NCBI GenBank assembly: GCA_003612405.1
Contig: RAYR01000032.1
Location: 1-40,300, forward strand
Source of the DNA: a bacterium 0.1xD8-71
GTDB lineage: Bacteria > Bacillota > Clostridia > Lachnospirales > Lachnospiraceae
DNA length: 40,300 nt
Reading direction: 5' to 3'
Shown: in pieces, positions 14,079 through 21,824 of the stretch
Layout: every line of letters starts with the position of its first letter
Numbering within the stretch: position 1 is the stretch's first letter
Made by a program: the position numbers and the translations under genes
The notes under the pieces: model-generated
Database searches by the model: none
Told to the model about the DNA's origin: nothing
What the model saw: the letters and a program-made list of their open reading frames with translations, nothing else

Positions 14079-14171
14079 ACAAAAGGGAATACTGCCGATA
14101 GACGGTCAGCCCTTAGAATTTAGTTGCTAAAAAAGTAACCGCATTCCGTGGCTGGGGGCGGTTACTTTTTT
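14079..14171 (+). ncRNA. Putative type I antitoxin RNA, about 93 nt
   Basis: Predicted from the strong promoter to the terminator hairpin. Its 3' part, including the terminator, is antisense to the end of the toxin mRNA and the last toxin codons. Its 5' part contains GATAGACGGTCAGCCCTT, which is almost the same sequence as in the toxin mRNA leader (plus 14311-14328 read in reverse: GATAGGCGGTCAGTCCTT), so the locus DNA carries an inverted repeat. The layout resembles the par/Fst and TxpA/RatA classes. Confidence 0.55.
14129..14171. terminator. Bidirectional terminator shared by toxin mRNA and antisense RNA
   Basis: AAAAAAGTAACCGC and GCGGTTACTTTTTT are perfect reverse complements (14 bp) around a 15-nt loop, with U-runs on both strands. 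The toxin stop codon (14162-14164) lies within one arm. Confidence 0.85.
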
Positions 14172-14251
14172 GTGTTTATGTACGCTATCAAGATCGAAAC
14201 GATGATTCCAAGAATCATCAGAACAACCGTCAGCAGTTCATAGTCACTCAT
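14162..14251 (-). CDS. Holin-like type I toxin peptide, 29 residues
   Basis: The peptide MSDYELLTVVLMILGIIVSI, then LIAYINTKK, has a short polar start with the Y-E-x-L pattern of the Firmicutes putative holin-like toxin family, one hydrophobic membrane helix and a basic end. Known members insert into the membrane and depolarise it. AAAGGAGG lies 7 nt before the ATG at 14251. It has its own promoter (14354-14382), a leader of about 95 nt and a terminator overlapping the stop, and a convergent RNA. It sits next to the prophage integrase, a common place for such loci. Confidence 0.8.
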   Translation of the reverse strand: MSDYELLTVVLMILGIIVSILIAYINTKK

Positions 14252-14353
14252 AAGCAATCCCTCCTTTCCCGGTTTTACCCGTTGTCAGAGGGATAGTCCC
14301 TCTGCGAAGAAGGACTGACCGCCTATCCCGTTATGGCAGTACCCCGTATGGAT

Positions 14354-14382
14354 ATTTTATCAGAAAATGTCGAACGCTACAA
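14354..14382 (-). promoter_or_regulatory. Promoter of the toxin mRNA
   Basis: On the minus strand TTGTAG (plus 14377-14382) and TAAAAT (plus 14354-14359) are separated by exactly 17 bp. The predicted start is near 14347. The leader contains the GATAGGCGGTCAG element also found in the antisense RNA, and GGGACTATCCCTCT, which can fold. Confidence 0.6.
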
Positions 14383-14465
14383 GCGGTTTCCGGCTTTTTT
14401 CTTTTTCCGCTTGCAATTCCGCCAAAACAGAGGTAAGCTACGACACCACGGAAGGAGGGATTGGA

Positions 14466-14774
14466 TTGGAAAAGGATTCTGCATTGTACCAATTGATGGA
14501 TACCCGCATGCACAGCGTCATGAACGGTATCGTGAGCAGTGACGGGGAATACCAGGCGATTCTCCGCAAGTCGGACATATACTCCGGCGAACTGGACAGG
14601 ATGGATTTATCAAAAGAAATCCGGCTGCTGATTGACCGCTACGTCAGCGAGCAGAACGCTCTCGGCTCCCGGTTTGGGATGCTCGCCTACCTGTTGGGAT
14701 TTTCCGACTGCAAGGCCATGTTTTTAGGGAAATGCCTGCCGACAGAAGCAAAAGAAATGACCTCAGAACTGTAA
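14466..14774 (+). CDS. Small plus-strand protein, unknown, 102 residues, TTG start
   Basis: Not recognised by name; small helical proteins of this kind occur beside mobile-element genes in Clostridia (from memory). It is the only clear protein gene on the plus strand. Start is TTG at 14466 because GGAAGGAGGG lies about 8 nt upstream; the ATG 33 codons earlier has no such site and would run through the toxin promoter. The protein is mostly alpha-helical, with SKEIRLLIDRYVSEQNALGS and a Cys-containing C-terminal helix (FSDCKAMFLGKCLPTEAKEM). It converges on the integrase gene across a shared hairpin terminator. Confidence 0.7.
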   Translation: MEKDSALYQLMDTRMHSVMNGIVSSDGEYQAILRKSDIYSGELDRMDLSKEIRLLIDRYVSEQNALGSRFGMLAYLLGFSDCKAMFLGKCLPTEAKEMTSEL

Positions 14775-14786
14775 CCGCAAATCGGT

Positions 14787-14827
14787 GACAGGGCGGAAAG
14801 GCTGCGCCACAGCCCTTCCGCCCTGTC
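14787..14827. terminator. Bidirectional hairpin between the plus-strand gene and the integrase
   Basis: GACAGGGCGGAAAGGCTG pairs with CAGCCCTTCCGCCCTGTC (one mismatch) around CGCCA. A pyrimidine-rich tail CCTCTTCCGTTTT follows on the plus strand. It lies between two convergent genes. Confidence 0.75.
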
Positions 14828-14838
14828 CCTCTTCCGTT

Positions 14839-16551
14839 TTAAATGAATATCCATACCTCCAGCTCCGCATACCTGTTGGATTTTGACCACTGCGGGTGTT
14901 TCCTGAACCACGCCCGCTCGTCATCCGGCGTGACCGTTATCTTCTTAAAATAAACGGGGGAACCGGCATCATCCAGTCCCCCTCCCGCATCGGGGCTTAA
15001 GTTTAAGAGCCACTCGAAGCGGTCTTCGTAAACCCTCACCCCTGACACATATTTATCCATTTCCTCTTCCGAAAACTCGCCATCCTCCGGCATGGTGAAC
15101 TGCCCCATGAGCCTTTGCAGGTTTTCCAGCTTGCCGCTCACATCCGCCTCCGTGGCGGGCTCCACGTCTCCGTACTGCGCCATCCGCTGCTCCAGTTCCG
15201 CGATCCGCTCCCCAACCTCCTGCTGCTTGCGGCTGAATACCTCTTTCGGTATCTCGTTGTTCATCCTCATATCGAGCAGCGTCTCATACCGCCCGCGCTC
15301 TTTTTTGAGCTGTTCTTCTATGATTTCCTTGTCCCGCAGGACTTCCGACTGCTCCACCCCGGCAATGCCGCACCCCAGCACCGCCGCCGCGTTCAGGAGC
15401 GTCCCCTCCGGGTCATCGAAAACGGCGTGGAGGACTTTCTGCGCCATCGTGTACATCTTCCAGTCCTGCACCAGCGGCGAGCGGCAGACGTTCTCAATGC
15501 TCAGGCCGTTTTTCAGCCTTGCCGCTATGGTCCCCGTCCGGGTCTGGTCGTAGCACTTGTAGGTGTAGGTGATGAAGTCCGTCTTGGTATGCCACTTGGT
15601 CTTTGCGAAGGCGTGGCCGCACTGGCAGCGCATCTTCCTGCGCCAGAGGTCGTCCGAATAGACGCCCTTGTTCTTCCGGCGCTGCCCCATCTGCGCGTCC
15701 TTTTCCGCCATCATCTTCTGTACCCGCTCGAACTCCTCCTTTGTGACGATGGGCTGGTGCTTCCCCTCCACGATGACGCGCTCCAGCTCCCCCTTGTTCT
15801 TCGCCCTTTTCTGTTCCAGGTAGTCCGGCACATACTCCTTCCGGTATTCCAGCTCCCCGCAGTAGAGGCGGTTCTTTAAGATGTGGCCGACAGTGGCGTA
15901 ATGCCACATCGTCTTCCCCATCGCCGTGCGGCGGCCTTCCTTTTCAAGCTGTTTCATTATTTTATGGTAGCCGTTGCCCGCAAGGTACAGGTCGAATATC
16001 CTCCTGACCGTTTCCGCCTGTTCCTCATTGATGACGTATTCCGGCCCCACTTTATCATATCCAAGCACGTTCCCGGTGCCGTAGACCACCCCGTTCTGGA
16101 AGGAGACCATCTGCCCCGCCTTCACCCGCATGGAGGTCTTTTTCGATTCGTTCTGCGCGAGGGTCGCCATGATGGTCAGCCGCAGCTCCCCGTCCTCATC
16201 GTTCATGGTCCATATGCCGTCCTCGGTGAAATACACCTCAATGCCCATCCTTTTTAAGAGCCGCGTCTGCTGGAGGGTGTCCACCGTGTTCCTTGCGAAC
16301 CTCGATACCTCCCTCGTGACGATTAAATCGAAATGTCCGTCCTTTGCGTCCTCCATCATCCGCACGAAGTTTTTCCGCTTTGATATGGAGGTGCCGGTGA
16401 TCCCTTCATCGATATACCGGCGGTACAATACCCAGTCCGGGTGCCTGTCTATCAGGTCATCATAATACTGCACCTGGTTCTCCAATGCTGAAAGCTGTGC
16501 TTCATGCTCTGTTGAAACCCTTGCATATATCGCAACTTTCCTTATGCGCAT
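14839..16551 (-). CDS. Large serine recombinase (prophage integrase)
   Basis: Site-specific recombinase that integrates and excises the prophage. The N-terminal resolvase domain starts KVAIYARVS, with nucleophile Ser13, and contains DEGITGTSISKRKNF and the arginine-rich REVSRFARNT. A recombinase DNA-binding domain (about 165-270), a zinc ribbon (MRCQCGHAF and later YKCYDQ), a coiled coil (about 390-460) and a C-terminal extension complete the protein of 570 residues, normal for the large serine family. The start is taken at 16551 (MRIRK), with AGGAG 9 nt upstream; a Met two codons earlier is possible. It lies beside the lysis genes at one end of the prophage, so an attachment site should be close, probably in 13144-14830. 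Confidence 0.93.
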   Translation of the reverse strand: MRIRKVAIYARVSTEHEAQLSALENQVQYYDDLIDRHPDWVLYRRYIDEGITGTSISKRKNFVRMMEDAKDGHFDLIVTREVSRFARNTVDTLQQTRLLKRMGIEVYFTEDGIWTMNDEDGELRLTIMATLAQNESKKTSMRVKAGQMVSFQNGVVYGTGNVLGYDKVGPEYVINEEQAETVRRIFDLYLAGNGYHKIMKQLEKEGRRTAMGKTMWHYATVGHILKNRLYCGELEYRKEYVPDYLEQKRAKNKGELERVIVEGKHQPIVTKEEFERVQKMMAEKDAQMGQRRKNKGVYSDDLWRRKMRCQCGHAFAKTKWHTKTDFITYTYKCYDQTRTGTIAARLKNGLSIENVCRSPLVQDWKMYTMAQKVLHAVFDDPEGTLLNAAAVLGCGIAGVEQSEVLRDKEIIEEQLKKERGRYETLLDMRMNNEIPKEVFSRKQQEVGERIAELEQRMAQYGDVEPATEADVSGKLENLQRLMGQFTMPEDGEFSEEEMDKYVSGVRVYEDRFEWLLNLSPDAGGGLDDAGSPVYFKKITVTPDDERAWFRKHPQWSKSNRYAELEVWIFI

Positions 16552-16684
16552 CTGCATCCGCTCCTTTCCGTCCCTGCCCCGCAGGGCTCCCGCATTTTTC
16601 TTTAAAACAAGGCCCCGCATCCTTTGGGTTTCCCACCCTGCAGTAGATTGACGCCCTCAGTTTTTTTCCCTCATTCTCTGTCAT
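16502..16684 (-). CDS. Mini-ORF resembling a serine recombinase N-terminus, 60 residues
   Basis: MTENEGKKLRASIYCRVGNP begins like a second serine recombinase (compare AIYARVS in the integrase), but Gly replaces the catalytic Ser and the homology stops after about 20 residues. AAAGGAG lies about 10 nt before the ATG at 16684. Its 3' end overlaps the integrase start by 50 nt in another frame, so its translation may feed the integrase. It is either a remnant of a former tandem recombinase or a leader-type gene. It has the same upstream element as genes at 36076, 36787 and 38931. Confidence 0.5.
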   Translation of the reverse strand: MTENEGKKLRASIYCRVGNPKDAGPCFKEKCGSPAGQGRKGADADAHKESCDICKGFNRA

Positions 16685-16716
16685 ATCCGTTGCGCTCCTT
16701 TCGTTTTGGGTAGTCT

Positions 16717-16731
16717 ATTAATCACTCTGAA
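16717..16731 (-). promoter_or_regulatory. Shared leader element TTCAGAGTGATTAAT (copy near the integrase)
   Basis: This 15-mer is identical to the one at 38974-38988, and a variant (TTCAGAGGTAACATG) occurs at 36109-36123 and 36829-36843. In each case it is roughly 35-50 nt upstream of a start codon and followed by similar CG/A-rich leader sequence. Probably part of a promoter or an operator used by several phage genes. Confidence 0.5.
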
Positions 16732-16782
16732 AGGCCGTAAAGTCAAGCGGTCTGGCCGCTTTCTTCCTATATGAATGCCACC

Positions 16783-18096
16783 TTACATTCGGGTGGTGAA
16801 CGCAAGAGAAATCCACCCGTTGCGCCCTTCCTCATAGGCTTTCAGCAGCCCCCAGCCGTCCTTTTCCTCAACCACGGTGAAAACGCCGACACCAGTAAAT
16901 TTGCCCGTCTTGGGAAAATCCGTTCCGGGACCGCGGCGGATATTCAAATCGGGAATAGATACGCGCACCATATAAGGTGCGGAAATGGTGAGGCTCTCCA
17001 TGAACTGCACTTTCCCTTCGTCCATAACGGCTTTCAGGATGGAAAGTATCTTCTCCCCATACTTTTCTCCTGCCGCCCAGCCTTTCCCCTGCGGATTCTC
17101 CTTCTGTCCGAGCCACTCCACATAGGGTGCACAGCCCCTTGTGACATAGCGGAAACGTGGATCAATCCTTTCATTGATAAGGGCATCCGTGGAAGCGTAG
17201 GCTTTGAGGTGCTGAATCTGCGCCCGGATGCCAAGCTGCGGTGTGTCAAAGGACAGCCCCGTTTTGCCCCTCTGCGTCACCCCAAGACCGCAGAAATTGT
17301 TCTGCGAAAGAGTGACCGCCGAGCCGGAAAAGGTAAAGTTCCCTGTTTCCAAACAGGACTGTGCAAAGGCGATGTCGCCCCTTACACCCTCCGCCTCCCC
17401 TTCGGAAAGGTACAGCGGGAGCATATCTAATACAGACTGCGGCACGGACGGGTTCTTCTTTTTCAGATAGGATGCCATCTGCTCCGCAGTCGCCACGGCT
17501 TTCCCCATAATGGCGGTAAGGGAATCCTCCACTGTGCTTCCCTCCATCGCCACCTTGATATCTTTTCGGAACTGCCCCATCGACAATCCAAACTTAGACC
17601 ACAGATGCTCCACATCGCCGTGGTTGCTGGCAATGCCCCTTTTACATCCCTCGCTGTGGCTGATGATAACGCCATCCGCAAGTGGGTCTAAGCCGAACTG
17701 CCGGCAGAGATATGCGAATAATTCCACCGCATATCTGTAGGTGGCAAGCACATGGTTCTTCGTATTCTCACCGTCCCCGGTCTCCGCCCATGATGCGCCG
17801 CCTGCATATTTAATGGTGGCAGGCTCCGTCATTTCCACACCAATATGGGTATTGTTTGCGCCGCCTCCACAGTGCCAGCCCCGGTGTTCCCACGGGAGCA
17901 GTTGGTACACATCCCCGTCCGGCTCTACGATGGCATGGACGCAGGCGGATGCCTCTGCCCTGTTCCAGTTCTTCAAGAACACATCCGCCTTCGGCTGCGG
18001 GCATCCCACCGAATGGATCATAAGACCTTTCACGGTGATATGCTTTCCCGCCTTATAACAGCCGGACTCCGTAAGGTAATTCTGTATTAAATTCAT
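16783..18096 (-). CDS. Endolysin: amidase plus glucosaminidase plus SH3 domain
   Basis: Phage lysis enzyme that cuts host peptidoglycan at two bonds. Residues about 20-170 form an N-acetylmuramoyl-L-alanine amidase (Amidase_2/PGRP fold), with zinc-binding positions in GLMIHSVG, the segment HRGWHCGG and VIISHSEGCKRG. Residues about 205-355 form a glucosaminidase domain (FAQSCLETGNFTFSG, NNFCGLGV). The end is a bacterial SH3 domain (LNIRRGPGTDFPKTG, WISLAF) for wall binding. At 437 residues it is typical of bifunctional Clostridia prophage endolysins. There is no signal peptide, consistent with holin-dependent release. GAGGGAAA precedes the start. A terminator separates it from the holin gene. 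Confidence 0.9.
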   Translation of the reverse strand: MNLIQNYLTESGCYKAGKHITVKGLMIHSVGCPQPKADVFLKNWNRAEASACVHAIVEPDGDVYQLLPWEHRGWHCGGGANNTHIGVEMTEPATIKYAGGASWAETGDGENTKNHVLATYRYAVELFAYLCRQFGLDPLADGVIISHSEGCKRGIASNHGDVEHLWSKFGLSMGQFRKDIKVAMEGSTVEDSLTAIMGKAVATAEQMASYLKKKNPSVPQSVLDMLPLYLSEGEAEGVRGDIAFAQSCLETGNFTFSGSAVTLSQNNFCGLGVTQRGKTGLSFDTPQLGIRAQIQHLKAYASTDALINERIDPRFRYVTRGCAPYVEWLGQKENPQGKGWAAGEKYGEKILSILKAVMDEGKVQFMESLTISAPYMVRVSIPDLNIRRGPGTDFPKTGKFTGVGVFTVVEEKDGWGLLKAYEEGRNGWISLAFTTRM

Positions 18097-18120
18097 CTCA
18101 TTTCCCTCTCTTTCTGCACG

Positions 18121-18149
18121 AAAAAGGCACCAGTTTTTACACCGATGCC
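18121..18149 (-). terminator. Intrinsic terminator between holin and endolysin genes
   Basis: On the minus strand GGCAUC pairs with GGUGCC (one G-U) around a loop containing UAAAAA, followed by UUUUU. Confidence 0.7.
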
Positions 18150-18165
18150 TCAGATTAAAAATCCA

Positions 18166-18570
18166 TTAATTCTCTTTTTCCTCCCGTAACTGCTCCAGCA
18201 CGGCCTTTAACTTCCCCGGAATGGGCAGCCCCGTCCTCGCGGCATTCTCCAAGATGGAAATGCCCTCATTGGAAAGGTAAAAGAAGATGACCGCCGTCCG
18301 CAGGACGCTCCCCTCCCCGATGATGTGCGTATCCACGATATGCCCCACCGCCACAAGGCTGAAAATAATGACCTTCTTAAAAATGCCCTTGAAGCCCACT
18401 TCGCTGGAGAGCTTCTTCTCCACTGCCGCCGCCATCAGCCCGGTGATGTAGTCCACCACCACGAATACCACCAGTGCATAAAGGAAGCCGTCAAAGCCTC
18501 CCATGACCGCACCCAGCGCACCGCCGAGCGCCGCGAACGCATACTGCGCCGCCTCGATAAAATTCTTCAT
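18166..18570 (-). CDS. Phage holin (toxin secretion/phage lysis family)
   Basis: Membrane protein that forms holes to release the endolysin. It has 134 residues with two or three hydrophobic helices: FAALGGALGAVMGGFDGF and LYALVVFVVVDYITGLMAAA near the N-terminus, VIIFSLVAVGHIVDT, and a weaker one around TAVIFFYLSNEGISILENAA. The VVDYITG motif and the ISILENA segment are typical of the Phage_holin_4 family. The C-terminus is charged (LREEKEN). The start follows AAGGAGG at good spacing. It lies between the fibre gene and the endolysin, each side marked by an intrinsic terminator. Confidence 0.92.
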   Translation of the reverse strand: MKNFIEAAQYAFAALGGALGAVMGGFDGFLYALVVFVVVDYITGLMAAAVEKKLSSEVGFKGIFKKVIIFSLVAVGHIVDTHIIGEGSVLRTAVIFFYLSNEGISILENAARTGLPIPGKLKAVLEQLREEKEN

Positions 18571-18597
18571 TCCAATTCCTCCTTCTAAATCTGCATT

Positions 18598-18620
18598 AAA
18601 AAAACACCCCGAAAGGTGTA
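18598..18620 (-). terminator. Intrinsic terminator after the tail fibre gene
   Basis: Minus-strand ACACC and GGTGT with a small loop, followed by seven U. It lies 9 nt after the fibre stop. Confidence 0.75.
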
Positions 18621-18628
18621 GTTACTGT

Positions 18629-20752
18629 TTACGCACATTCCACATACCGGATGAATGCCCTTCCGTGCCCTTCGTTCACCCCTGCCTCGGTTTCTGCGGG
18701 GTAATATTTCCCGTTATGGGTGAATGGCGCGACACCGTCCACATAGCCGGAACCGCCTGCGCCGGACTCACCGCGCAGGCCATAGTTCCCGCCGAACCAT
18801 CCGCCTCCACCGCCGGATTCCGCAGTATTGCTATAGGAATAGGTCGGGGCATAACCAAAGTTTGTGGAAGGGCTGCTCCCTGTGGAGATCTGCCTCCCTC
18901 CCAATGCGCCTCCTGAGCCGTCACCGCCGCGTTCCCCTCCCCCATGCCCGCCTTTGTGGATGGCGCCGTTATCTATCCCGCCACCGCCGCCTCCGCCAGC
19001 CACAATCAGGACACACTCCCTGTTGGTATAATTCAGTCCACTGCTGTTGCCATACCCCAATGCCCCGGACCTTGTCGCCACATGGGTCGATCCTCCCCCG
19101 CCTGCCCCGTACTGCTTACCGCTTGCATAGTTGCTTCCACCCCCGCCGCCGTTTGTCCCCGGAGATGTCCCGTTTGCAGCCCCGCCATTATATACATAGA
19201 CCACCTCGTCCTTTTTCATCTTCTTATAACCTTTGGAATGGCCGCCAAGACCGCCTTCCGCCACAAGGGAGTCCACTTTTGCGCTGCCCCCGGAACCGCC
19301 CCACACTTCAAACTCATAGATGCCGTCCTGCGGGATGGTAAACTGCACATAACTGCCTGTGTAGGGAAAATCGTACTCCGTGGTCACCCACATGGCATAG
19401 AGCGTGGCCCCGGCAGGGAACACGCCTTTCTCTCCCGGCTTATAGGATGGCGTGGAGAGGGAATCAATGCTCCATCCACAGAAGGACATATTCTTCCGCG
19501 TGTAGGGGCTTGCCGGAACCGTGGTAGGCTCGCTCTGTGCATTCCCGTTATTGTAATAGCAGTCAGCAGTAAATGACTCCGCCGCCCCACTCACCGTAAG
19601 GGTGCCGCCATTGGGCATCAGCCCGATGGTCATCTGCTTTTTGAATACCGCATAAAGGGTGACTGGTTCTTCCGAAGTAATAATGAACTCGGAAAGCACC
19701 TTCTTTTCCGCAGTATCATCCTGCCGCCAGCCCACAAAGGTATAGCCCTCCAGCGCAGCATCCGGGGCGGCGGCAATGGCATCCTCCCTGTCCGGCACAG
19801 TCCTTTCTAATGAATATCCCGTGTCAATCTGATAGGTCACTTTTACCCCTGCCGCATATACCCTGTCCTCTCCCACGAAAATCCGCGTCACCCTTTTGGT
19901 GGATTCATCCTCATAACAGAGATAAATAGTCGTTGCGCTGTAGCTTTCCAATGCCCGGTACTCGTCTATGCTCACCAGTTTCATCACAAGGCCAGTACTG
20001 CTCATCATTTCCGTCACTTTGGTATCCAGTTCCGTCATGGATTCCCCCATACGGGAAACATCGGAAATGACGCCGTCCAGTTCCCCGATGACATTCCTCG
20101 CCGTGAACACCGCCGTGCCGTCCAGCACCTTATCCCCGACTTTCGTGATCCTCGAATACCCGGAAGGCTCGGAGGCTGCCGTGGTACCCGCCTGTGTGCA
20201 GACCAGCGTTGCCCACCCCGGAGCGCCCACTGCGGTCACCGTAGCTCCCACTGAGTATGATGTGGCGCGGGTGAGCGTCTCGCCACCTCCCCCGCCGCCT
20301 CCGCTCCCGGCTTTCAGCGTGGGGAATACTTTGGTCAGGCCGTCCAAGCCTGCCGAAGATACGGTGAAAATGGCAAGTTCAAGGTCATAGGAGGAGTTAT
20401 TGTAATTGATGTTCACATCCGCATCCAGCGGCGGAAGCTCCGCTGCCGCCTGCGCCAGTATCTTGATAGGCTCATCCGCATTGGATAAATCCAAATGGAT
20501 ATACACCCGCCCCTGCAGTGTCTCCCCCACATCCGCAAGGCGCACGTCAATCTCCGTTTCGTATACCTCAAAGAACCGCCCCCTTATCATGCCGAAGCCC
20601 TGCGAGATGTGCAGCACATTCCCTCTGGCATACGTCACTTCGCAGCCCTTGAAGATGCCGCTGCCGGGGATTGCAGTTTCATAAATGATGGCGTCATCCT
20701 GCGGGGTAACGTTCCCGCCCTTATAAGTTTTCAGTGTAATATTGTCAGCCAT
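18629..20752 (-). CDS. Receptor-binding tail fibre with InlB-type repeats and an ALK-like glycine-rich domain
   Basis: Probable receptor-binding protein at the tail tip. It has 707 residues. The N-terminal 150 residues look like a baseplate attachment domain (MADNITLKTYKGGNVTPQDD), followed by a glycine linker of eight residues, a carbohydrate-binding-like section, a central coiled part, two repeats of the Listeria-Bacteroides (InlB B) type ending YTFVGWRQDD...LYAVF and MSFCGWSIDS...LYAMW, and a C-terminal region of about 225 residues packed with glycine runs. The latter starts FPYTGSYVQFTIPQDGIYEF and contains EVWGGSGG and LIVAGGGGGGG, the hallmark of the ALK/LTK glycine-rich domain. It overlaps the upstream tail gene by 8 nt. 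AAGGAGG precedes the start. Confidence 0.82.
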   Translation of the reverse strand: MADNITLKTYKGGNVTPQDDAIIYETAIPGSGIFKGCEVTYARGNVLHISQGFGMIRGRFFEVYETEIDVRLADVGETLQGRVYIHLDLSNADEPIKILAQAAAELPPLDADVNINYNNSSYDLELAIFTVSSAGLDGLTKVFPTLKAGSGGGGGGGETLTRATSYSVGATVTAVGAPGWATLVCTQAGTTAASEPSGYSRITKVGDKVLDGTAVFTARNVIGELDGVISDVSRMGESMTELDTKVTEMMSSTGLVMKLVSIDEYRALESYSATTIYLCYEDESTKRVTRIFVGEDRVYAAGVKVTYQIDTGYSLERTVPDREDAIAAAPDAALEGYTFVGWRQDDTAEKKVLSEFIITSEEPVTLYAVFKKQMTIGLMPNGGTLTVSGAAESFTADCYYNNGNAQSEPTTVPASPYTRKNMSFCGWSIDSLSTPSYKPGEKGVFPAGATLYAMWVTTEYDFPYTGSYVQFTIPQDGIYEFEVWGGSGGSAKVDSLVAEGGLGGHSKGYKKMKKDEVVYVYNGGAANGTSPGTNGGGGGSNYASGKQYGAGGGGSTHVATRSGALGYGNSSGLNYTNRECVLIVAGGGGGGGIDNGAIHKGGHGGGERGGDGSGGALGGRQISTGSSPSTNFGYAPTYSYSNTAESGGGGGWFGGNYGLRGESGAGGSGYVDGVAPFTHNGKYYPAETEAGVNEGHGRAFIRYVECA

Positions 20753-21824
20753 TCTCCTGCCTCCTTAAAATCTTCGTCAAGTCCAGCCGCACCGTGCCGA
20801 ACACCAGCTTTGTGTTCTTCCCCCGCTCCCTCCCGGTGAGGATGCTCCGGTAACTCTGCCCGTCCGATATGATGTCCGCCACCTGCCCGAATTCCAGTTC
20901 CTCCGGCTTTACCAGCGCGTCACCGTTCATCATGGTAAGCTCTATGAGGTTGGAATAGGAAAGGTTGGCAAACTTGTTATGGGCGGCGCTGATGGCGGCA
21001 CTTTCAAAACTGCTCCCCTCCTCATGGGAAACTGCCTGCATCTCACACACCACCGGGGTAATGCGGTCACGGTCCTTTGTGTCATAGCCAAGATCGGGAT
21101 GCAGATAATACACTCTTTTGGTTTCATAATCGGAACTGTCATAGATCACCAGTTTATTCACATCGGCGCTGACCTGTTTTATCGTGACGCTCTTTTTGAT
21201 GATGTTGGGAAGGTCGCTTTCAATCGTAATTACCCCGGATGCCGCTTTCCCTACAATGATCTGCACTTCCCGGTTCTGGATGTCCAGCTTTGTCTTTACA
21301 AGGATGCTGTATTTTTCCATTGCCGGGATAATCACCGAATCAATGAGGTTCACGATATTGTAATGCCCGCCCTTGTCGGAGGGCGTGATGTGCAGGCTCC
21401 AGTCCTTTGTGGCTGTAACTGCGCTGACGGAAAGACCTTTTATATTCTGCATCCCATCCTCATTGGTGATGAACATTTCCCGGATGCGGTCACAGATGAA
21501 CTGCTCCATGCTGCCCTGCCCCTGCAAATCCACATCAAACAGCACATCCGTATTGAGCAGCTCCATGAGCGGTTTATAGGAAATGGTCTGTAACTTCTTT
21601 GACTTATCCGTGCCATAGCCGATTTCCGTCACGATTCCGGCATACTCTTCACTGCCCCGGCTGATGCGGATATAATCCTGCTTTTTCACGCCAGGAAGGG
21701 CAAGCACCGTCACGGTATTGCCGTCCGAGGAAAGGTAATCTTCCTTGTAGGTAATCTCATTTACATTGGTATTGCACACCATTTCAAAATCCTGTGTGAA
21801 TATCTCCACGTTATACGGTCTCAT
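20745..21824 (-). CDS. Tail hub/tail-associated protein (Siphovirus ReqiPepy6 Gp37-like)
   Basis: Structural protein of the distal tail, probably the hub joining tube and fibre. Its 359 residues are beta-rich (MRPYNVEIFTQDFEMVCNTN; YIRISRGSEEYAGIVTEIGY), with the layout of the siphovirus Gp37-like family seen in Firmicutes prophages. No clear peptidase or lysozyme domain is visible. Its start overlaps the distal tail gene by 14 nt and its end overlaps the fibre gene by 8 nt, showing tight coupling in the tail operon. GGGGAGGATC precedes the ATG. Confidence 0.8.
   Translation of the reverse strand: MRPYNVEIFTQDFEMVCNTNVNEITYKEDYLSSDGNTVTVLALPGVKKQDYIRISRGSEEYAGIVTEIGYGTDKSKKLQTISYKPLMELLNTDVLFDVDLQGQGSMEQFICDRIREMFITNEDGMQNIKGLSVSAVTATKDWSLHITPSDKGGHYNIVNLIDSVIIPAMEKYSILVKTKLDIQNREVQIIVGKAASGVITIESDLPNIIKKSVTIKQVSADVNKLVIYDSSDYETKRVYYLHPDLGYDTKDRDRITPVVCEMQAVSHEEGSSFESAAISAAHNKFANLSYSNLIELTMMNGDALVKPEELEFGQVADIISDGQSYRSILTGRERGKNTKLVFGTVRLDLTKILRRQENG

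Noticed and set aside
14466..14774. ATG start 33 codons upstream (14367) for the plus-strand gene
   Set aside because: It would overlap the toxin promoter and lacks a ribosome site; the TTG at 14466 has a strong one.
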